NCBI GenBank assembly: GCA_017617115.1
Contig: JAFZXA010000079.1
Span: forward strand, 1 to 32,475
Direction: 5' to 3'
DNA from: Treponema sp.
GTDB lineage: Bacteria > Spirochaetota > Spirochaetia > Treponematales > Treponemataceae
Length of the DNA stretch: 32,475 nucleotides
The position numbers and the translations under genes are program-made. Numbering within the stretch: the first letter of the stretch is position 1; each line of letters opens with the position of its first letter. Positions 14,167-23,627 of this stretch are shown here, one piece after another. The notes below the pieces were generated by a model, which did no database searches, was not told the DNA's origin, and saw only the letters and a program-made list of their open reading frames with translations.

Positions 14167-16218
14167 ATGGCTGACGAAAAACGAGAGAACGACGATAACA
14201 AGAAGGACGAAAACGATCCTTATAAGTTTTTTAAATTTGCTGGTCCTGAAAAAAAGGACGATGATGACAAAGACAAGAAAAACAAGAAGAAGCCTAAGAT
14301 TTCTTTCTTTACTGTATTGCTCATTCTTTTCTGCGCTTTTGCAATTGTTGATATATTCTTTATGTCCCGCAATGATGACTATATTGCATATTCGGAATTC
14401 CGTGATAAGGTTGCAAATGGTCAGATTGTTTCTGTAGAAATTGGCGAAAACACAATAATCGGTTATGGTCCCGGCGTTAGTCTTTCTTCTGATTCTACCA
14501 GAGGCTTACAACTTTTTACACCAAAATCTACCCGCACCGGTCAGCAATATAAGACATCTGCCGTTTTAATGCAGAGCTTTATTGATTTGCTTGATGAAAA
14601 GGGTGTTCCTTATAAGTTTACTGTAAAATCAAGCGGCATTTTCTGGCAGCTTTTGGGCTCGCTTATTATTCCACTTGGATTTTTATTCTTAATTTATTTC
14701 CTTTTCTTCCGTAAAATGGGCGGCGGTTCAAACGGCGGTGGCATTGGAAGTATTTTTAATGTAGGTGCTTCTCGTGCAAAAGTAGTAGAAGAAGGAAAAA
14801 TTAAAACCCGCTTTACCGATGTTGCCGGTGTTGACGAAGCAAAAGAAGAACTTGTTGAAGTTGTAGACTTCCTTAAAACTCCAAAAAAATATACAGAAAT
14901 TGGTGGTAAGATTCCTAAGGGCGTGCTCCTTGTAGGTGACCCTGGAACCGGTAAAACCTTGCTTGCCCGCGCAGTTGCCGGTGAAGCAGGCGTTCCTTTC
15001 TTCAGCATCAGTGGTTCTGACTTTGTAGAAATGTTTGTTGGTGTAGGTGCCAGCCGTGTACGCGACCTTTTTAAGCAGGCACGCGAAAAAGCACCTTGTA
15101 TTATATTTATTGATGAAATTGATGCCCTTGCAAAAAGCCGCGCCAACGGATTCAGCTCAAACGACGAACGCGAACAAACTTTAAACCAGCTTCTTGTAGA
15201 AATGGACGGATTTGATAACGAAAAAGGTCTTATTGTACTTGCCGCAACAAACCGTGTAGACGTTCTTGACCCTGCGATCCTTCGTCCGGGCCGCTTTGAC
15301 CGACAGGTTCCTGTCGAAAAACCTGATGTTAAGGGGCGCGAAGAAATTTTACGCATTCATGCAAAGAACGTAAAACTCGACAAAGATGTAGATTTTGAAT
15401 CAATTGCACATGGAACAACCGGTTTTGCCGGTGCAGACCTTGCAAACGTAGTTAACGAAGCAGCTCTTCTTGCTGTCCGCAACGGCCGTAAAAAAGTCAC
15501 AATGGAAGACTTTAATGATGCAATTGATAAGGTTAGCATTGGTCTTAAGAAAAAATCACGCAAGGACAATAAAAAAGAAATCCGTCTTGTTTCTGTACAC
15601 GAAACAGGTCACGCACTTGTTGCAGCCTATACTCCGGAACACGAACCTGTAAATAAAATTACAGTAGTGCCTCGCAGTCATGGAGTAGGCGGCTTTACAC
15701 AGTATCGCGAAGAAGAAGAAAAATTCATTATGACCAAAAAGGATATGATGAACGAAGTAGACAGCCTTTTGGGTGGTCGTGCCGCAGAACAGATTATTCT
15801 TGGCGACATTTCAACCGGTGCTTCAAACGATATTGCCCGCGCTACAGACATTATTAAGCGTATGATTACCGATTTTGGTATGTCAGACAAATACAAGAAC
15901 GTAACGCTTGGTAAAGGTGTTCTTGGAAACCGTGGCGGAGACCCAAGCCTTGTACGAGAATTCAGTGAACAGACCCAGAACTATGTAGACGAAGAAATTG
16001 CCCGCATAATGAACGAGCGCTATGATTATGTCCTCAAGCTTTTAGGCAAGCACAAAGATTTAATAGACTACATAGCCAACCGTCTTATGGAAGTAGAAAC
16101 CATAGACGGCAAAGAGTTCTACGAAATAGTCAATGGCGAAGCTCACTGTAAGCAGTTAGAAGAAAAGGCAGAAAAAAAGCCTGCAAAAACCCGTAAAACG
16201 ACAAAAAAAGCAGAATAG
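14167..16218 (+). CDS. ftsH: ATP-dependent zinc metalloprotease FtsH
   Basis: A 683-aa inner-membrane AAA+ protease that degrades misfolded and regulatory membrane and cytosolic proteins. It opens with an unusually charged Lys/Asp-rich cytoplasmic segment of about 48 residues, then two membrane helices (about 48-68 and 158-182) flanking a periplasmic domain. The AAA module has Walker A GDPGTGKT (about 257-264), Walker [11 protein letters not shown], and the second region of homology with [20 protein letters not shown]. The zinc site is HETGH (478-482), where most relatives have HEAGH. The C-terminus is Lys/Ala-rich. The ribosome-binding site is weak. It is the first gene of a + strand run with lolA-like, rodZ-like and rimO genes. 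Confidence 0.97.
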   Translation: MADEKRENDDNKKDENDPYKFFKFAGPEKKDDDDKDKKNKKKPKISFFTVLLILFCAFAIVDIFFMSRNDDYIAYSEFRDKVANGQIVSVEIGENTIIGYGPGVSLSSDSTRGLQLFTPKSTRTGQQYKTSAVLMQSFIDLLDEKGVPYKFTVKSSGIFWQLLGSLIIPLGFLFLIYFLFFRKMGGGSNGGGIGSIFNVGASRAKVVEEGKIKTRFTDVAGVDEAKEELVEVVDFLKTPKKYTEIGGKIPKGVLLVGDPGTGKTLLARAVAGEAGVPFFSISGSDFVEMFVGVGASRVRDLFKQAREKAPCIIFIDEIDALAKSRANGFSSNDEREQTLNQLLVEMDGFDNEKGLIVLAATNRVDVLDPAILRPGRFDRQVPVEKPDVKGREEILRIHAKNVKLDKDVDFESIAHGTTGFAGADLANVVNEAALLAVRNGRKKVTMEDFNDAIDKVSIGLKKKSRKDNKKEIRLVSVHETGHALVAAYTPEHEPVNKITVVPRSHGVGGFTQYREEEEKFIMTKKDMMNEVDSLLGGRAAEQIILGDISTGASNDIARATDIIKRMITDFGMSDKYKNVTLGKGVLGNRGGDPSLVREFSEQTQNYVDEEIARIMNERYDYVLKLLGKHKDLIDYIANRLMEVETIDGKEFYEIVNGEAHCKQLEEKAEKKPAKTRKTTKKAE

Positions 16219-16244
16219 ACAATGCTTTGATTTAACTGTATAAT
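16216..16244 (+). promoter_or_regulatory. Sigma-70 type promoter for the lolA-like gene
   Basis: TAGACA (16216-16221), a 17-base spacer, TATAAT (16239-16244). The -35 begins inside the ftsH stop codon. The predicted transcript start (about 16250-16252) is within three bases of the ATG at 16253, and no ribosome-binding site exists, suggesting a leaderless mRNA. Confidence 0.6.
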
Positions 16245-16252
16245 TAAACGAT

Positions 16253-16915
16253 ATGAAAAAGATTGTAATTGCATTGTTTTTGCTTTTTTCTGCGTCGTTG
16301 TTTGCACAAAGTATTACAACGGCAAGTGCTTACTTTAAAACAATATCAGAATATTATTCTACTCTAAAAGACTACGAAGTAAATTTTGAAATAAAAATAG
16401 AAAAACAGGAAACCGCAGGTCGTCTTTCTTTTAAGGCTCCGGATCTTCTTCGCCTTGATTATACAAATCCCGAAGAACAGGTTATCTGTTACAATGGTGA
16501 CACCCTTACAATTTATCTGCCCGATTCAGATGCAGTTCTTCAGCAGAGTATAACAGAAGACACAGGTGCCGAAGCACTTACAACTCCACAGGGACTTTCT
16601 CTTTTGAGCCGTTATTACACTGTTGCTTACGAAACTGGTCAGAATGCAGAACCTCTTGAAGACGGCTCTGATGAAATGGTTGTAAAATTTATTCTTACAA
16701 GAAAAAGTGCTGCAGAAGCATTCAGATATATAAATATTGCCGTAAGTGAGCAGACAAAGCTTATCCGCAGAATTGAAGCAGTAACTCCAAAAGGTGAAGT
16801 AATAATGTTTGATTTTTATGATTATGTACTTAATCAGAATATAACAGATCAGCGTTTTATTTATGATGCACCATCTTCTGCAAACAACTACAACAATTTC
16901 TTGTTTTCGGAATAG
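16253..16915 (+). CDS. lolA: LolA-like periplasmic lipoprotein carrier
   Basis: A 220-aa exported protein with a clear signal peptide (MKKIVIALFLLFSASLFA, cleavage before QS). The mature part follows the LolA/outer-membrane lipoprotein carrier pattern: an early YFKTISEYYSTLKDYEVNF helix-strand block, then FKAPDLLRLDYTNPEEQVI, ICYNGDTLTIYLP, and a C-terminal LIRRIEAVTPKGEVIMFDFY strand pair. LolA shuttles lipoproteins from inner to outer membrane through the periplasm. Sequence conservation in this family is low, so a general LolA-fold carrier is the safe statement. It has no ribosome-binding site and probably its own promoter overlapping the ftsH stop. The rodZ-like gene follows after nine bases. 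Confidence 0.75.
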   Translation: MKKIVIALFLLFSASLFAQSITTASAYFKTISEYYSTLKDYEVNFEIKIEKQETAGRLSFKAPDLLRLDYTNPEEQVICYNGDTLTIYLPDSDAVLQQSITEDTGAEALTTPQGLSLLSRYYTVAYETGQNAEPLEDGSDEMVVKFILTRKSAAEAFRYINIAVSEQTKLIRRIEAVTPKGEVIMFDFYDYVLNQNITDQRFIYDAPSSANNYNNFLFSE

Positions 16916-16924
16916 GAGAGAGGG

Positions 16925-18013
16925 ATGGACAGTTACGGCGAATTACTACGGAATGCCCGCGAAGAAAAAAATCTTAACATAGACAAAATCTCACGCGAAA
17001 TATCAATCGAAAGCAGATATCTTACAGGCCTTGAAGAAGAAGATAATGGTGCATTCCCTGGTGAAGCATACATGGTAGGTTTCTTAAGAAACTATTCTAA
17101 CTATCTTGAGCTTGATACCGATTACATTCTTAAGCTTTATAACAATAAAAAGATTCAGGAGTCGCCTGTCCCGGAAGGCTTGATTATTAAACGAAAACCT
17201 ATAAAGCTTATTCTTGCAATAGTTATTCCTGTGGCTGTGGTTCTTATTGCAGCTGGAATTACAATTCCTCTTGTCCTTGTTAAGAAAAATATTAAAACCG
17301 ATGATTCAGTACTTTTAAGCAATGCTGCACTTGCCAGACAATTTGAACTTGATAATACAAAATTTTCGCAGAGAGTTTACAAAGGCGATCAGTTTATTGT
17401 TCCTACAAGTAACGGTCAGATTGTTCTTACTGTACGCGATACTCTTTCTTCTTTTGGACTCGATACTCCAAGTGGAGTTTTCTATACAGACCTTAGCGAA
17501 GAAACCGAAATTGATATAAACGGAGATTCAACTCCCGATTTGATTGTATATGTTTCTGACATTTCTGCCACAGATGATTCACGTGGTGCAGAAGTAAGTC
17601 TTCTTCTTCGTCATGGAATACCTTCTGAAAGTTCCGGTGTAAATGTTGAGGATATCCCATTTGAAACAGATATAAAATCAAAGCATCCGCAGAAAGTTAT
17701 TCTTGAAGATAATCGAGCTTATCCATTTACAATCAACGCAAGCTTCCGTGGTTCATGTCTGTTCCGCGATAAGGTTGATAACGACAATTCTGTAGAATCT
17801 TACTTTACTCGCGGCGAAGTATTTACTGCAAATCCTCACAACGGTATAAGATTGTGGATTTCAAACAGCAATGCAGTTAAGTTTACAATTGTTGCCGATT
17901 CGCGCACCTTTGACCTTGATATTGGTGCTGCAGGACACGTTCTTGTAGAAGATATCAAATGGATTAAAGATTCCGACGGACGCTACAAGCTTGTAGTTAT
18001 TGAACTTGACTAA
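16925..18013 (+). CDS. rodZ: RodZ-like HTH membrane protein
   Basis: A 362-aa bitopic membrane protein. Residues about 4-70 are a Cro/Xre-type helix-turn-helix of the RodZ kind (LLRNAREEKNLNIDKISRE, then GAFPGEAYMVGFLRNYSNYL, the typical helix five segment). A basic stretch RKPIK precedes one membrane helix (about 97-118). The rest is a periplasmic part rich in beta strands that does not look like the short RodZ C-terminal domain of enterics and contains a repeat-free acidic region (DINGDSTPDLIVYVSD). RodZ links MreB to the cell-wall machinery; whether that role holds here is inference. AGGAGAG precedes the start. Confidence 0.75.
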   Translation: MDSYGELLRNAREEKNLNIDKISREISIESRYLTGLEEEDNGAFPGEAYMVGFLRNYSNYLELDTDYILKLYNNKKIQESPVPEGLIIKRKPIKLILAIVIPVAVVLIAAGITIPLVLVKKNIKTDDSVLLSNAALARQFELDNTKFSQRVYKGDQFIVPTSNGQIVLTVRDTLSSFGLDTPSGVFYTDLSEETEIDINGDSTPDLIVYVSDISATDDSRGAEVSLLLRHGIPSESSGVNVEDIPFETDIKSKHPQKVILEDNRAYPFTINASFRGSCLFRDKVDNDNSVESYFTRGEVFTANPHNGIRLWISNSNAVKFTIVADSRTFDLDIGAAGHVLVEDIKWIKDSDGRYKLVVIELD

Positions 18014-18032
18014 CCGGCGGTAATCAAAAAAT

Positions 18033-19382
18033 ATGGCAAGCTTTTTTATAGACCAGCACGGCTGCGCAAAAAATCAGACAGACGGTGAATTATTATGTGC
18101 TTATCTTGAAAAAGCAGGTTTTAAGTTTACAGAAAATCCCCAAAAAGCAAATTTCATAATCATAAACTCGTGCGGTTTTATTGAATCTGCAAAAAAAGAA
18201 TCTATAAATGCAGTTTACAGTATAAAAGCTGCTTACCCCGATGCAAAAATCATTTTAGCAGGTTGTCTTGCAGAACGCTATGCAAATGACCTTTATGAAT
18301 CAATGCCCGAACTGGACGGCATTTTTGGAAACGGCGACCTTTCGAAAATTACAGATTATATGAAAAAGGTTAGTGCTGCTTCAAAAAAACAAACCCGAGC
18401 AGCCCCCGCAGTATTCCCACAGACAGGAGTTTGTGCGGCAGAACGAACAAGGCTTTTTGGTTTTAAGGGCTCTGCTTTTGTAAAAATCACCGAAGGCTGT
18501 TCCAATAACTGTTCCTTCTGTGCTATTCCTCTTATTCGTGGAGCTGTGCGAAGTCGTCCTGCAAAAGAAATTGTTGATGAAATAAAAGCTTTAGTTGCCG
18601 GCGGTATTTACGAGATAAACCTTATTGGTCAGGATCTTGCTGCCTACAGTTATAAAAATGCAGACCTTGCCCAGCTGCTTCACAAAATCAGTGCGTTAAA
18701 AGGCCGTTTTATTGTTCGAACTCTTTATATTCACCCTGACCATTTTAATGTAAATATCCTTGAAGTTTTTAAAAACGATAAACGCTTTGTTCCATACTTT
18801 GATATTCCTTTTCAAAGCGGCGACGACCAGATTATTAAGGCTATGAACCGAAAGGGAACTGCAAAACAGTATGTTTCTCTTGTAAAAAAAATCAGAAAAG
18901 AATTGCCGGGTGCAACACTAAGAACAACCTTCCTAACTGGTTTTCCGGGTGAAACGGACGAAGCTGCTGCAAACACACAAGACTTTTTGCAAAAAATAAA
19001 ACCAATGTGGTCTGGCTGTTTTGCCTACAGCAGGGAAGAAGGAACAGCAGCCTATTCTTTTAAAAACAGAGTACCAGTGCGTACTGCAAAACAACGAGCT
19101 GCCACTTTAGAAGCAATACAAACAGAAATTACGCGTTCTCAGCTTGAAAAATATATTGGAAAAGAACTTGATGTTCTAATAGAAGAAATAATTGCACCAG
19201 AACAGGATGAAGGTCTTGCACTTGGACGAGCCTGGTTTCAGGCCCCTGAGGTTGACGGCTGTGTAGTTGTGCGTTATGACGCCGATGACAAATCCCAGTG
19301 CTCACAAATTAAACCTGGAAATGTAATAAAAGTAAAGGTTTTAGCCTGTACCGGTATGGATTTAGATTCACGAATGCTCTAA
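18033..19382 (+). CDS. rimO: Ribosomal protein S12 methylthiotransferase RimO
   Basis: A 449-aa radical SAM enzyme that adds a methylthio group to the conserved aspartate of ribosomal protein S12. The N-terminal iron-sulfur domain has HGCAKNQTD (Cys11), NSCGFIESAKKESI and AGCLAERY, the second being a hallmark that separates RimO from the tRNA enzyme MiaB. The radical SAM cluster motif is CSNNCSFCAIPLIRG, preceded by FVKITEGC. FDIPFQSGDD and the C-terminal TRAM-like domain (after about residue 380) complete the family layout. The gap to the rodZ-like gene is 19 bases; there is no strong ribosome-binding site. It ends the ftsH-led run. Confidence 0.93.
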   Translation: MASFFIDQHGCAKNQTDGELLCAYLEKAGFKFTENPQKANFIIINSCGFIESAKKESINAVYSIKAAYPDAKIILAGCLAERYANDLYESMPELDGIFGNGDLSKITDYMKKVSAASKKQTRAAPAVFPQTGVCAAERTRLFGFKGSAFVKITEGCSNNCSFCAIPLIRGAVRSRPAKEIVDEIKALVAGGIYEINLIGQDLAAYSYKNADLAQLLHKISALKGRFIVRTLYIHPDHFNVNILEVFKNDKRFVPYFDIPFQSGDDQIIKAMNRKGTAKQYVSLVKKIRKELPGATLRTTFLTGFPGETDEAAANTQDFLQKIKPMWSGCFAYSREEGTAAYSFKNRVPVRTAKQRAATLEAIQTEITRSQLEKYIGKELDVLIEEIIAPEQDEGLALGRAWFQAPEVDGCVVVRYDADDKSQCSQIKPGNVIKVKVLACTGMDLDSRML

Positions 19383-19459
19383 AAAAGTGAAAATTTTAAA
19401 AAAATTACTATCTTATTATTAAATGTTAAGTTATAATTAAATTTGTATTTGGTGCTAAA
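19383..19459 (+). promoter_or_regulatory. AT-rich promoter region of the GGDEF-helicase-GGDEF operon
   Basis: A 77-base gap with TATAAT at 19432-19437 as a likely -10 box, about 23 bases before the ATG. A weak GGTG (19452-19455) may serve as ribosome-binding site. No clear -35 hexamer or terminator hairpin was seen. Confidence 0.4.
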
Positions 19460-21430
19460 ATGAAAAAAATCGGAGTTATAATACCTACATTTAATATTGA
19501 ATACAGTACAGAGTTTTTGCATGGCATCTATGACTTTTTTAATGACAAGGATGTCACAATTATTTATACACAGACAAAACTCCCGCATAGTACTGTTGGT
19601 GTTTATGACTATCAATACTGGCAAAGCGCAGAACTTCTTTTTTCGCAGGAAATTGATGCTCTTATAGTTGCAACCGGTGTTTTTTGTGCCAGCATGACCC
19701 AGGAAGAGCTTGAACAGGAGCTTTATCGTTTTGGCCGCCGCCCTGTTATTTCTGTGGCAATTCCTTTAAATCTTCCAAACTGCTATACGGTTCAGGCAGA
19801 CTGTAAAAAATCATATCTTGATGTAATTTCGCATCTTAAAAATGTGCACGGCTGTAAGAGTATTGCATTTTTATCGGCTGCTGCAACAAAATCAAAGGAA
19901 GCAATTGAACGACTTGAAGCTTTTAAAGAAGCAATGGCTGCCAACAAGCTTAAGGTAAATGAAAAATACATTTACGAAGGAAAGTTTACAGACTTTGATG
20001 CCGAAGCAGCACTCAAAAAATCTCTTAAGTCAAAATCAGATGTAAAATTTGATGCCATGGTTTGTGCAAATGACATGATGGCAATAGGCTGTTACAGGGT
20101 TCTTAATGAGCTTGGACTTTCTATACCGGCAGATGTAAAGGTTGTTGGCTTTGATGATGCACAGTTTGCAAACAGAGCAAATCCTCGTCTTTCTACTATA
20201 AATCAGAATATTTATAATCAGGGATTTGAATGTGCAAAAACAGCCTTTTCGGTTTTAAATGAAGAAGAAGTTCCAAGACTCATTCTTTCAGAGCTTGAAC
20301 CAAAATTCCGTCAGTCATGCGGCTGTATTCCTTTGAACAGTTCGGAAGATGTTTATAGAAATGTTTCGGGTGAATATGTTGAAGAAAATGCTCATCTTAT
20401 TTCGCGGCTTAATTCGTACATGAATGACCTTGAAGAACGAAACACTATTATTATTCTGCTTGATATTCTTAAGGGCGCAAATACAATGAGGCAGTTCTAT
20501 TACAACCTCAAGCATATTATTCATCTTTGTGCAATGGATGATATGATTATTAATCTTTATCCAATGCCAATTTATATGGACTATAATGAGGATTTTGTAA
20601 TTCCCGAAAAAATGGAACTGAACATGTTTTCGGATATTGTTAATGTTAACGAAAATTTTAATCCGGGAACAAAGTTTAATCCAAATAAAATAATCTTTTC
20701 TGAACCGTCTTTGGATAATACAAAAGGTCAGTATATTCTGCATCCTATTTTTTCTGGTGAAACAAGTTACGGCTATTTAATTTGTAAAATAAACAAGAAC
20801 AAGTTTGCAGATTATACAATTTATCTTAAGATTTTAATAAACGCTATAAGCTCTTCCATTGAATATACAAACCGTCTTATGGAAACAGAGCGGCTCACAA
20901 ATAAATATACCGAACTTCAGGAAGATAATACTTCGCTTACAAAGCAGTCAAAAACAGATGAGCTTACAGGTGTGTTGAACAGGCGCGGTTATTATGAATT
21001 CGGTCAGCGAACAATAGACATCATTCAGGAAATGGAACATGCCGGCATTGTCTTCTTTGCCGATATGGATAACCTTAAAAAAATTAACGATACTTACGGA
21101 CACGACGCTGGTGATAATGCAATTAAGCTTTTGGCCGAAGTATTTAAAAGTGTATTCCGCAACAACGATGTAATTGGTCGCCTTGGTGGAGACGAATTTG
21201 GTGTTGTAGCCCCAGGCATGATACTGGAGCATGTTCCTCTTATCCGTAAAAAAATAGACGAAACCTGTAAAAAGGAATCTAAGAGGCTTAAGCTTCCGTA
21301 TACACTTTCGGTTAGTGTTGGTTATGCAAGCCTTGAAAAATCTTCTTTGCTTAAACAGTTGATGAGTGAAGCAGACGAAATGCTTTATAAAGAAAAGAGA
21401 AAGAAGCATGGCAGAAAATACTCTGGATGA
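19460..21430 (+). CDS. Diguanylate cyclase with LacI-type ligand-binding sensor
   Basis: A 656-aa protein with no signal peptide or membrane helix. Residues 1-290 are a periplasmic-binding-protein-like domain of the LacI/GalR regulator type (start KKIGVIIPTFNIEYSTEF; later VKVVGFDDAQFANRANPRLS), but the DNA-binding helix-turn-helix is absent. A middle region of about 190 residues leads into a GGDEF domain with intact FADMDNLKKINDTYGHDAG and GGDEF (576-580). The inhibitory I-site RNND (567-570) sits five residues before it. The protein should make c-di-GMP, probably controlled by a cytoplasmic sugar-like ligand; ligand identity is unknown. Its last 23 bases overlap the helicase gene. Confidence 0.9.
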   Translation: MKKIGVIIPTFNIEYSTEFLHGIYDFFNDKDVTIIYTQTKLPHSTVGVYDYQYWQSAELLFSQEIDALIVATGVFCASMTQEELEQELYRFGRRPVISVAIPLNLPNCYTVQADCKKSYLDVISHLKNVHGCKSIAFLSAAATKSKEAIERLEAFKEAMAANKLKVNEKYIYEGKFTDFDAEAALKKSLKSKSDVKFDAMVCANDMMAIGCYRVLNELGLSIPADVKVVGFDDAQFANRANPRLSTINQNIYNQGFECAKTAFSVLNEEEVPRLILSELEPKFRQSCGCIPLNSSEDVYRNVSGEYVEENAHLISRLNSYMNDLEERNTIIILLDILKGANTMRQFYYNLKHIIHLCAMDDMIINLYPMPIYMDYNEDFVIPEKMELNMFSDIVNVNENFNPGTKFNPNKIIFSEPSLDNTKGQYILHPIFSGETSYGYLICKINKNKFADYTIYLKILINAISSSIEYTNRLMETERLTNKYTELQEDNTSLTKQSKTDELTGVLNRRGYYEFGQRTIDIIQEMEHAGIVFFADMDNLKKINDTYGHDAGDNAIKLLAEVFKSVFRNNDVIGRLGGDEFGVVAPGMILEHVPLIRKKIDETCKKESKRLKLPYTLSVSVGYASLEKSSLLKQLMSEADEMLYKEKRKKHGRKYSG

Positions 21431-23609
21431 ATTTCTGTCAGTGTTAAACGAACAGCAAAGACAGGCTGTTGTTCATGAAGGTTCTCCGCTTTTAATTCTT
21501 GCCGGAGCCGGTTCCGGAAAAACCCGCGTAATTACTACAAAAATTGCTTACCTCATTGGCGAAAAACAAGTTAATCCTTATTCAATTTTATCTGTTACCT
21601 TTACAAAAAAAGCTGCAAACGAAATGCGCGAACGTGCCGTTGCAATGGAGCCGCTTGCAGAGAAGGCGCAGATAAGGACGTTTCACTCGTTCGGATCATG
21701 GATACTAAGAAGGTATTCTGAAGAAGTTGGTATTTCCTCTGCATTTACAGTTTATGATGAAAATGATATGGCTGTTATCCTCAAAAGAGCAGTTTCATCT
21801 CTTGATAAAAATGAAGTAAAAGCTGCAGTTAAACAAATTTCGCTTGCAAAGGATTATTGTCTTGGACCGAATGATAATTTGTCCATTATTCCAAGTGATT
21901 TTGATCTTCCGGATATATATAAGAAATACGAAGAACGTTTACGAGCAACTGGAAATGTTGACTTTGGTGATTTAATATTGTTACCAGTTACTCTTATGGA
22001 TGAGAGTCCGGATATCGCTGCACAAATTCATTCAAGATTCAATGTATTTCTAGTTGATGAATATCAGGATTCTAATATAGCTCAAGATAAATTTCTTCAA
22101 AAAATATCAGGAGTTGAGGAAGGCTATAATAATTATGTTTGTGTAGTTGGTGATGATGATCAGTCAATTTATAAATTCCGCGGTGCGGAAGTCCAGAATA
22201 TTTTGAAATTTCCAGAAAATTATCCTGGTACACAAATAATTCGACTTGAACGTAATTATAGATCTACAACTGAAATTCTAGATGCTGCCTCTCTTGTTGT
22301 TAGTAAAAATGAGAATCGTCTTGGTAAAACTCTTATCTCTGATAAAGGAGAGGGAGGAATGCCTGTAATTGCATATTTACCTGATCAGACAAATGAACTC
22401 ATGTTTGTTTCTGATTTGATTGAAAAAAGTGTCAAAAAAGATGGAAATTATTCTGATTGGGCAATTATGTATAGAACAAATGCCCAATCTCGTGCTTTTG
22501 AAAAAGACTTTATGAATAAAAAAATACCATATGTTCTTATTGGTTCTCTTAGATTTTATGAGCGTGAAGAAATAAAGGATGCACTTGCATATTTAGCATT
22601 GTGTGTTAATCCTAAAGACGAAGTTTCATTTAGTCGTATAATTAATAAACCAACTCGTGGTATTGGAGAAAAAACACAGGAAAAAATACTAGATTCTTCT
22701 CGAATAAAATATGGTGATGGTGGATATACATATAAGAATATTATAGAGACCCTGGATTCTATGAAAGATGATCTTTCAAAGAAAGCAGGAGAGGGTGCAA
22801 AGTCATTTATACAATTGTATGAGACCCTTTTAAACTCCTTTGATGAATCAAAGAGCTTATCTTCTTTTATTGAAAAACTTATTACTTTATCGGGACTCGA
22901 TACATATCACAAAGAATCTGATCCTGTTGATGGGGAAGTTAGACGCGAAAACTTGTTGGAATTTATTAATGATGGTCTAGATTTTAAGTGTACGAAGGAA
23001 GGACTTCTTGAATTCCTGGATCTTATTAATCTTGAACGATCTAATGAACTAAAAAACGGTACAGATTCTAATAATGCAGTAACTCTTATTACTCTTCATA
23101 ACACTAAAGGTCTTGAGTTTAAAAAAGTTATTATTTCTGGTGTTGAACAAGGTTTGTTTCCAAGTGAATTAAAAACAGGTTTAGATCTTGAAGAAGAGCG
23201 ACGTCTTTTTTATGTAGGAATTACACGTGCCAAAGAAGAATTATATATTACTTCAACAGGAAGTCGTCTTATTAGAGGTCAATGGAAACCTATGTCCCCA
23301 AGCATTTTCCTGAACGAAGCCGAAGAAGCCTTTAAGGTAGTAGGGCAGAAACCAAAACCTCAAGCTATGTGGGGGTACGGTGGCAGCGGGTACAACAGCT
23401 ATGGCGGCTACACACGAAAACCAAAATCGGAGCTGGAGCAGAAATGGTCTGTTGGAACAAAACTTTATAATGACGATTACGGTTACGGAGTTGTAGTTTC
23501 AGCACGTATGAACGGCACCGATTACATTATAGAAGTTCAGTTTGAAACCGGAGCTGTAAAAAAGTTTCTGCCTGAGTATCAGTCTAAATCGTTGCAGATT
23601 ATCAAATAA
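21408..23609 (+). CDS. pcrA: UvrD/PcrA-type superfamily 1 DNA helicase
   Basis: A 733-aa 3'-5' DNA helicase for repair and replication restart. Motif Ia/I are LNEQQRQAV and LAGAGSGKTRV; II is VDEYQDSN; III is VVGDDDQSIYKFRGA; V is LHNTKGLEFKKV; VI is RRLFYVGITRAKEELY. The C-terminal residues about 680-733 form the small PcrA-type Tudor-like domain (WSVGTKLYNDDYGYGVV). ATG 21408 is chosen because the N-terminus then matches family length and an AG-rich stretch (AGAAAG) precedes it; the open frame goes back to 21366 inside the upstream gene. Codon style changes visibly in the central 1.3 kb (more ATA, CTA, AGA) compared with the ends and with neighbouring genes, suggesting mosaic origin. rep or uvrD would be equally fair names. 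Confidence 0.93.
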   Translation: MAENTLDEFLSVLNEQQRQAVVHEGSPLLILAGAGSGKTRVITTKIAYLIGEKQVNPYSILSVTFTKKAANEMRERAVAMEPLAEKAQIRTFHSFGSWILRRYSEEVGISSAFTVYDENDMAVILKRAVSSLDKNEVKAAVKQISLAKDYCLGPNDNLSIIPSDFDLPDIYKKYEERLRATGNVDFGDLILLPVTLMDESPDIAAQIHSRFNVFLVDEYQDSNIAQDKFLQKISGVEEGYNNYVCVVGDDDQSIYKFRGAEVQNILKFPENYPGTQIIRLERNYRSTTEILDAASLVVSKNENRLGKTLISDKGEGGMPVIAYLPDQTNELMFVSDLIEKSVKKDGNYSDWAIMYRTNAQSRAFEKDFMNKKIPYVLIGSLRFYEREEIKDALAYLALCVNPKDEVSFSRIINKPTRGIGEKTQEKILDSSRIKYGDGGYTYKNIIETLDSMKDDLSKKAGEGAKSFIQLYETLLNSFDESKSLSSFIEKLITLSGLDTYHKESDPVDGEVRRENLLEFINDGLDFKCTKEGLLEFLDLINLERSNELKNGTDSNNAVTLITLHNTKGLEFKKVIISGVEQGLFPSELKTGLDLEEERRLFYVGITRAKEELYITSTGSRLIRGQWKPMSPSIFLNEAEEAFKVVGQKPKPQAMWGYGGSGYNSYGGYTRKPKSELEQKWSVGTKLYNDDYGYGVVVSARMNGTDYIIEVQFETGAVKKFLPEYQSKSLQIIK

Positions 23610-23627
23610 CCATTTATAATATTACTA

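Noticed and set aside
14694..15356. 220-codon open frame on the minus strand inside ftsH
   Set aside because: It is antisense to the AAA domain, Ser/Arg/Pro-rich in the manner of antisense frames, and has no ribosome-binding site or domain.
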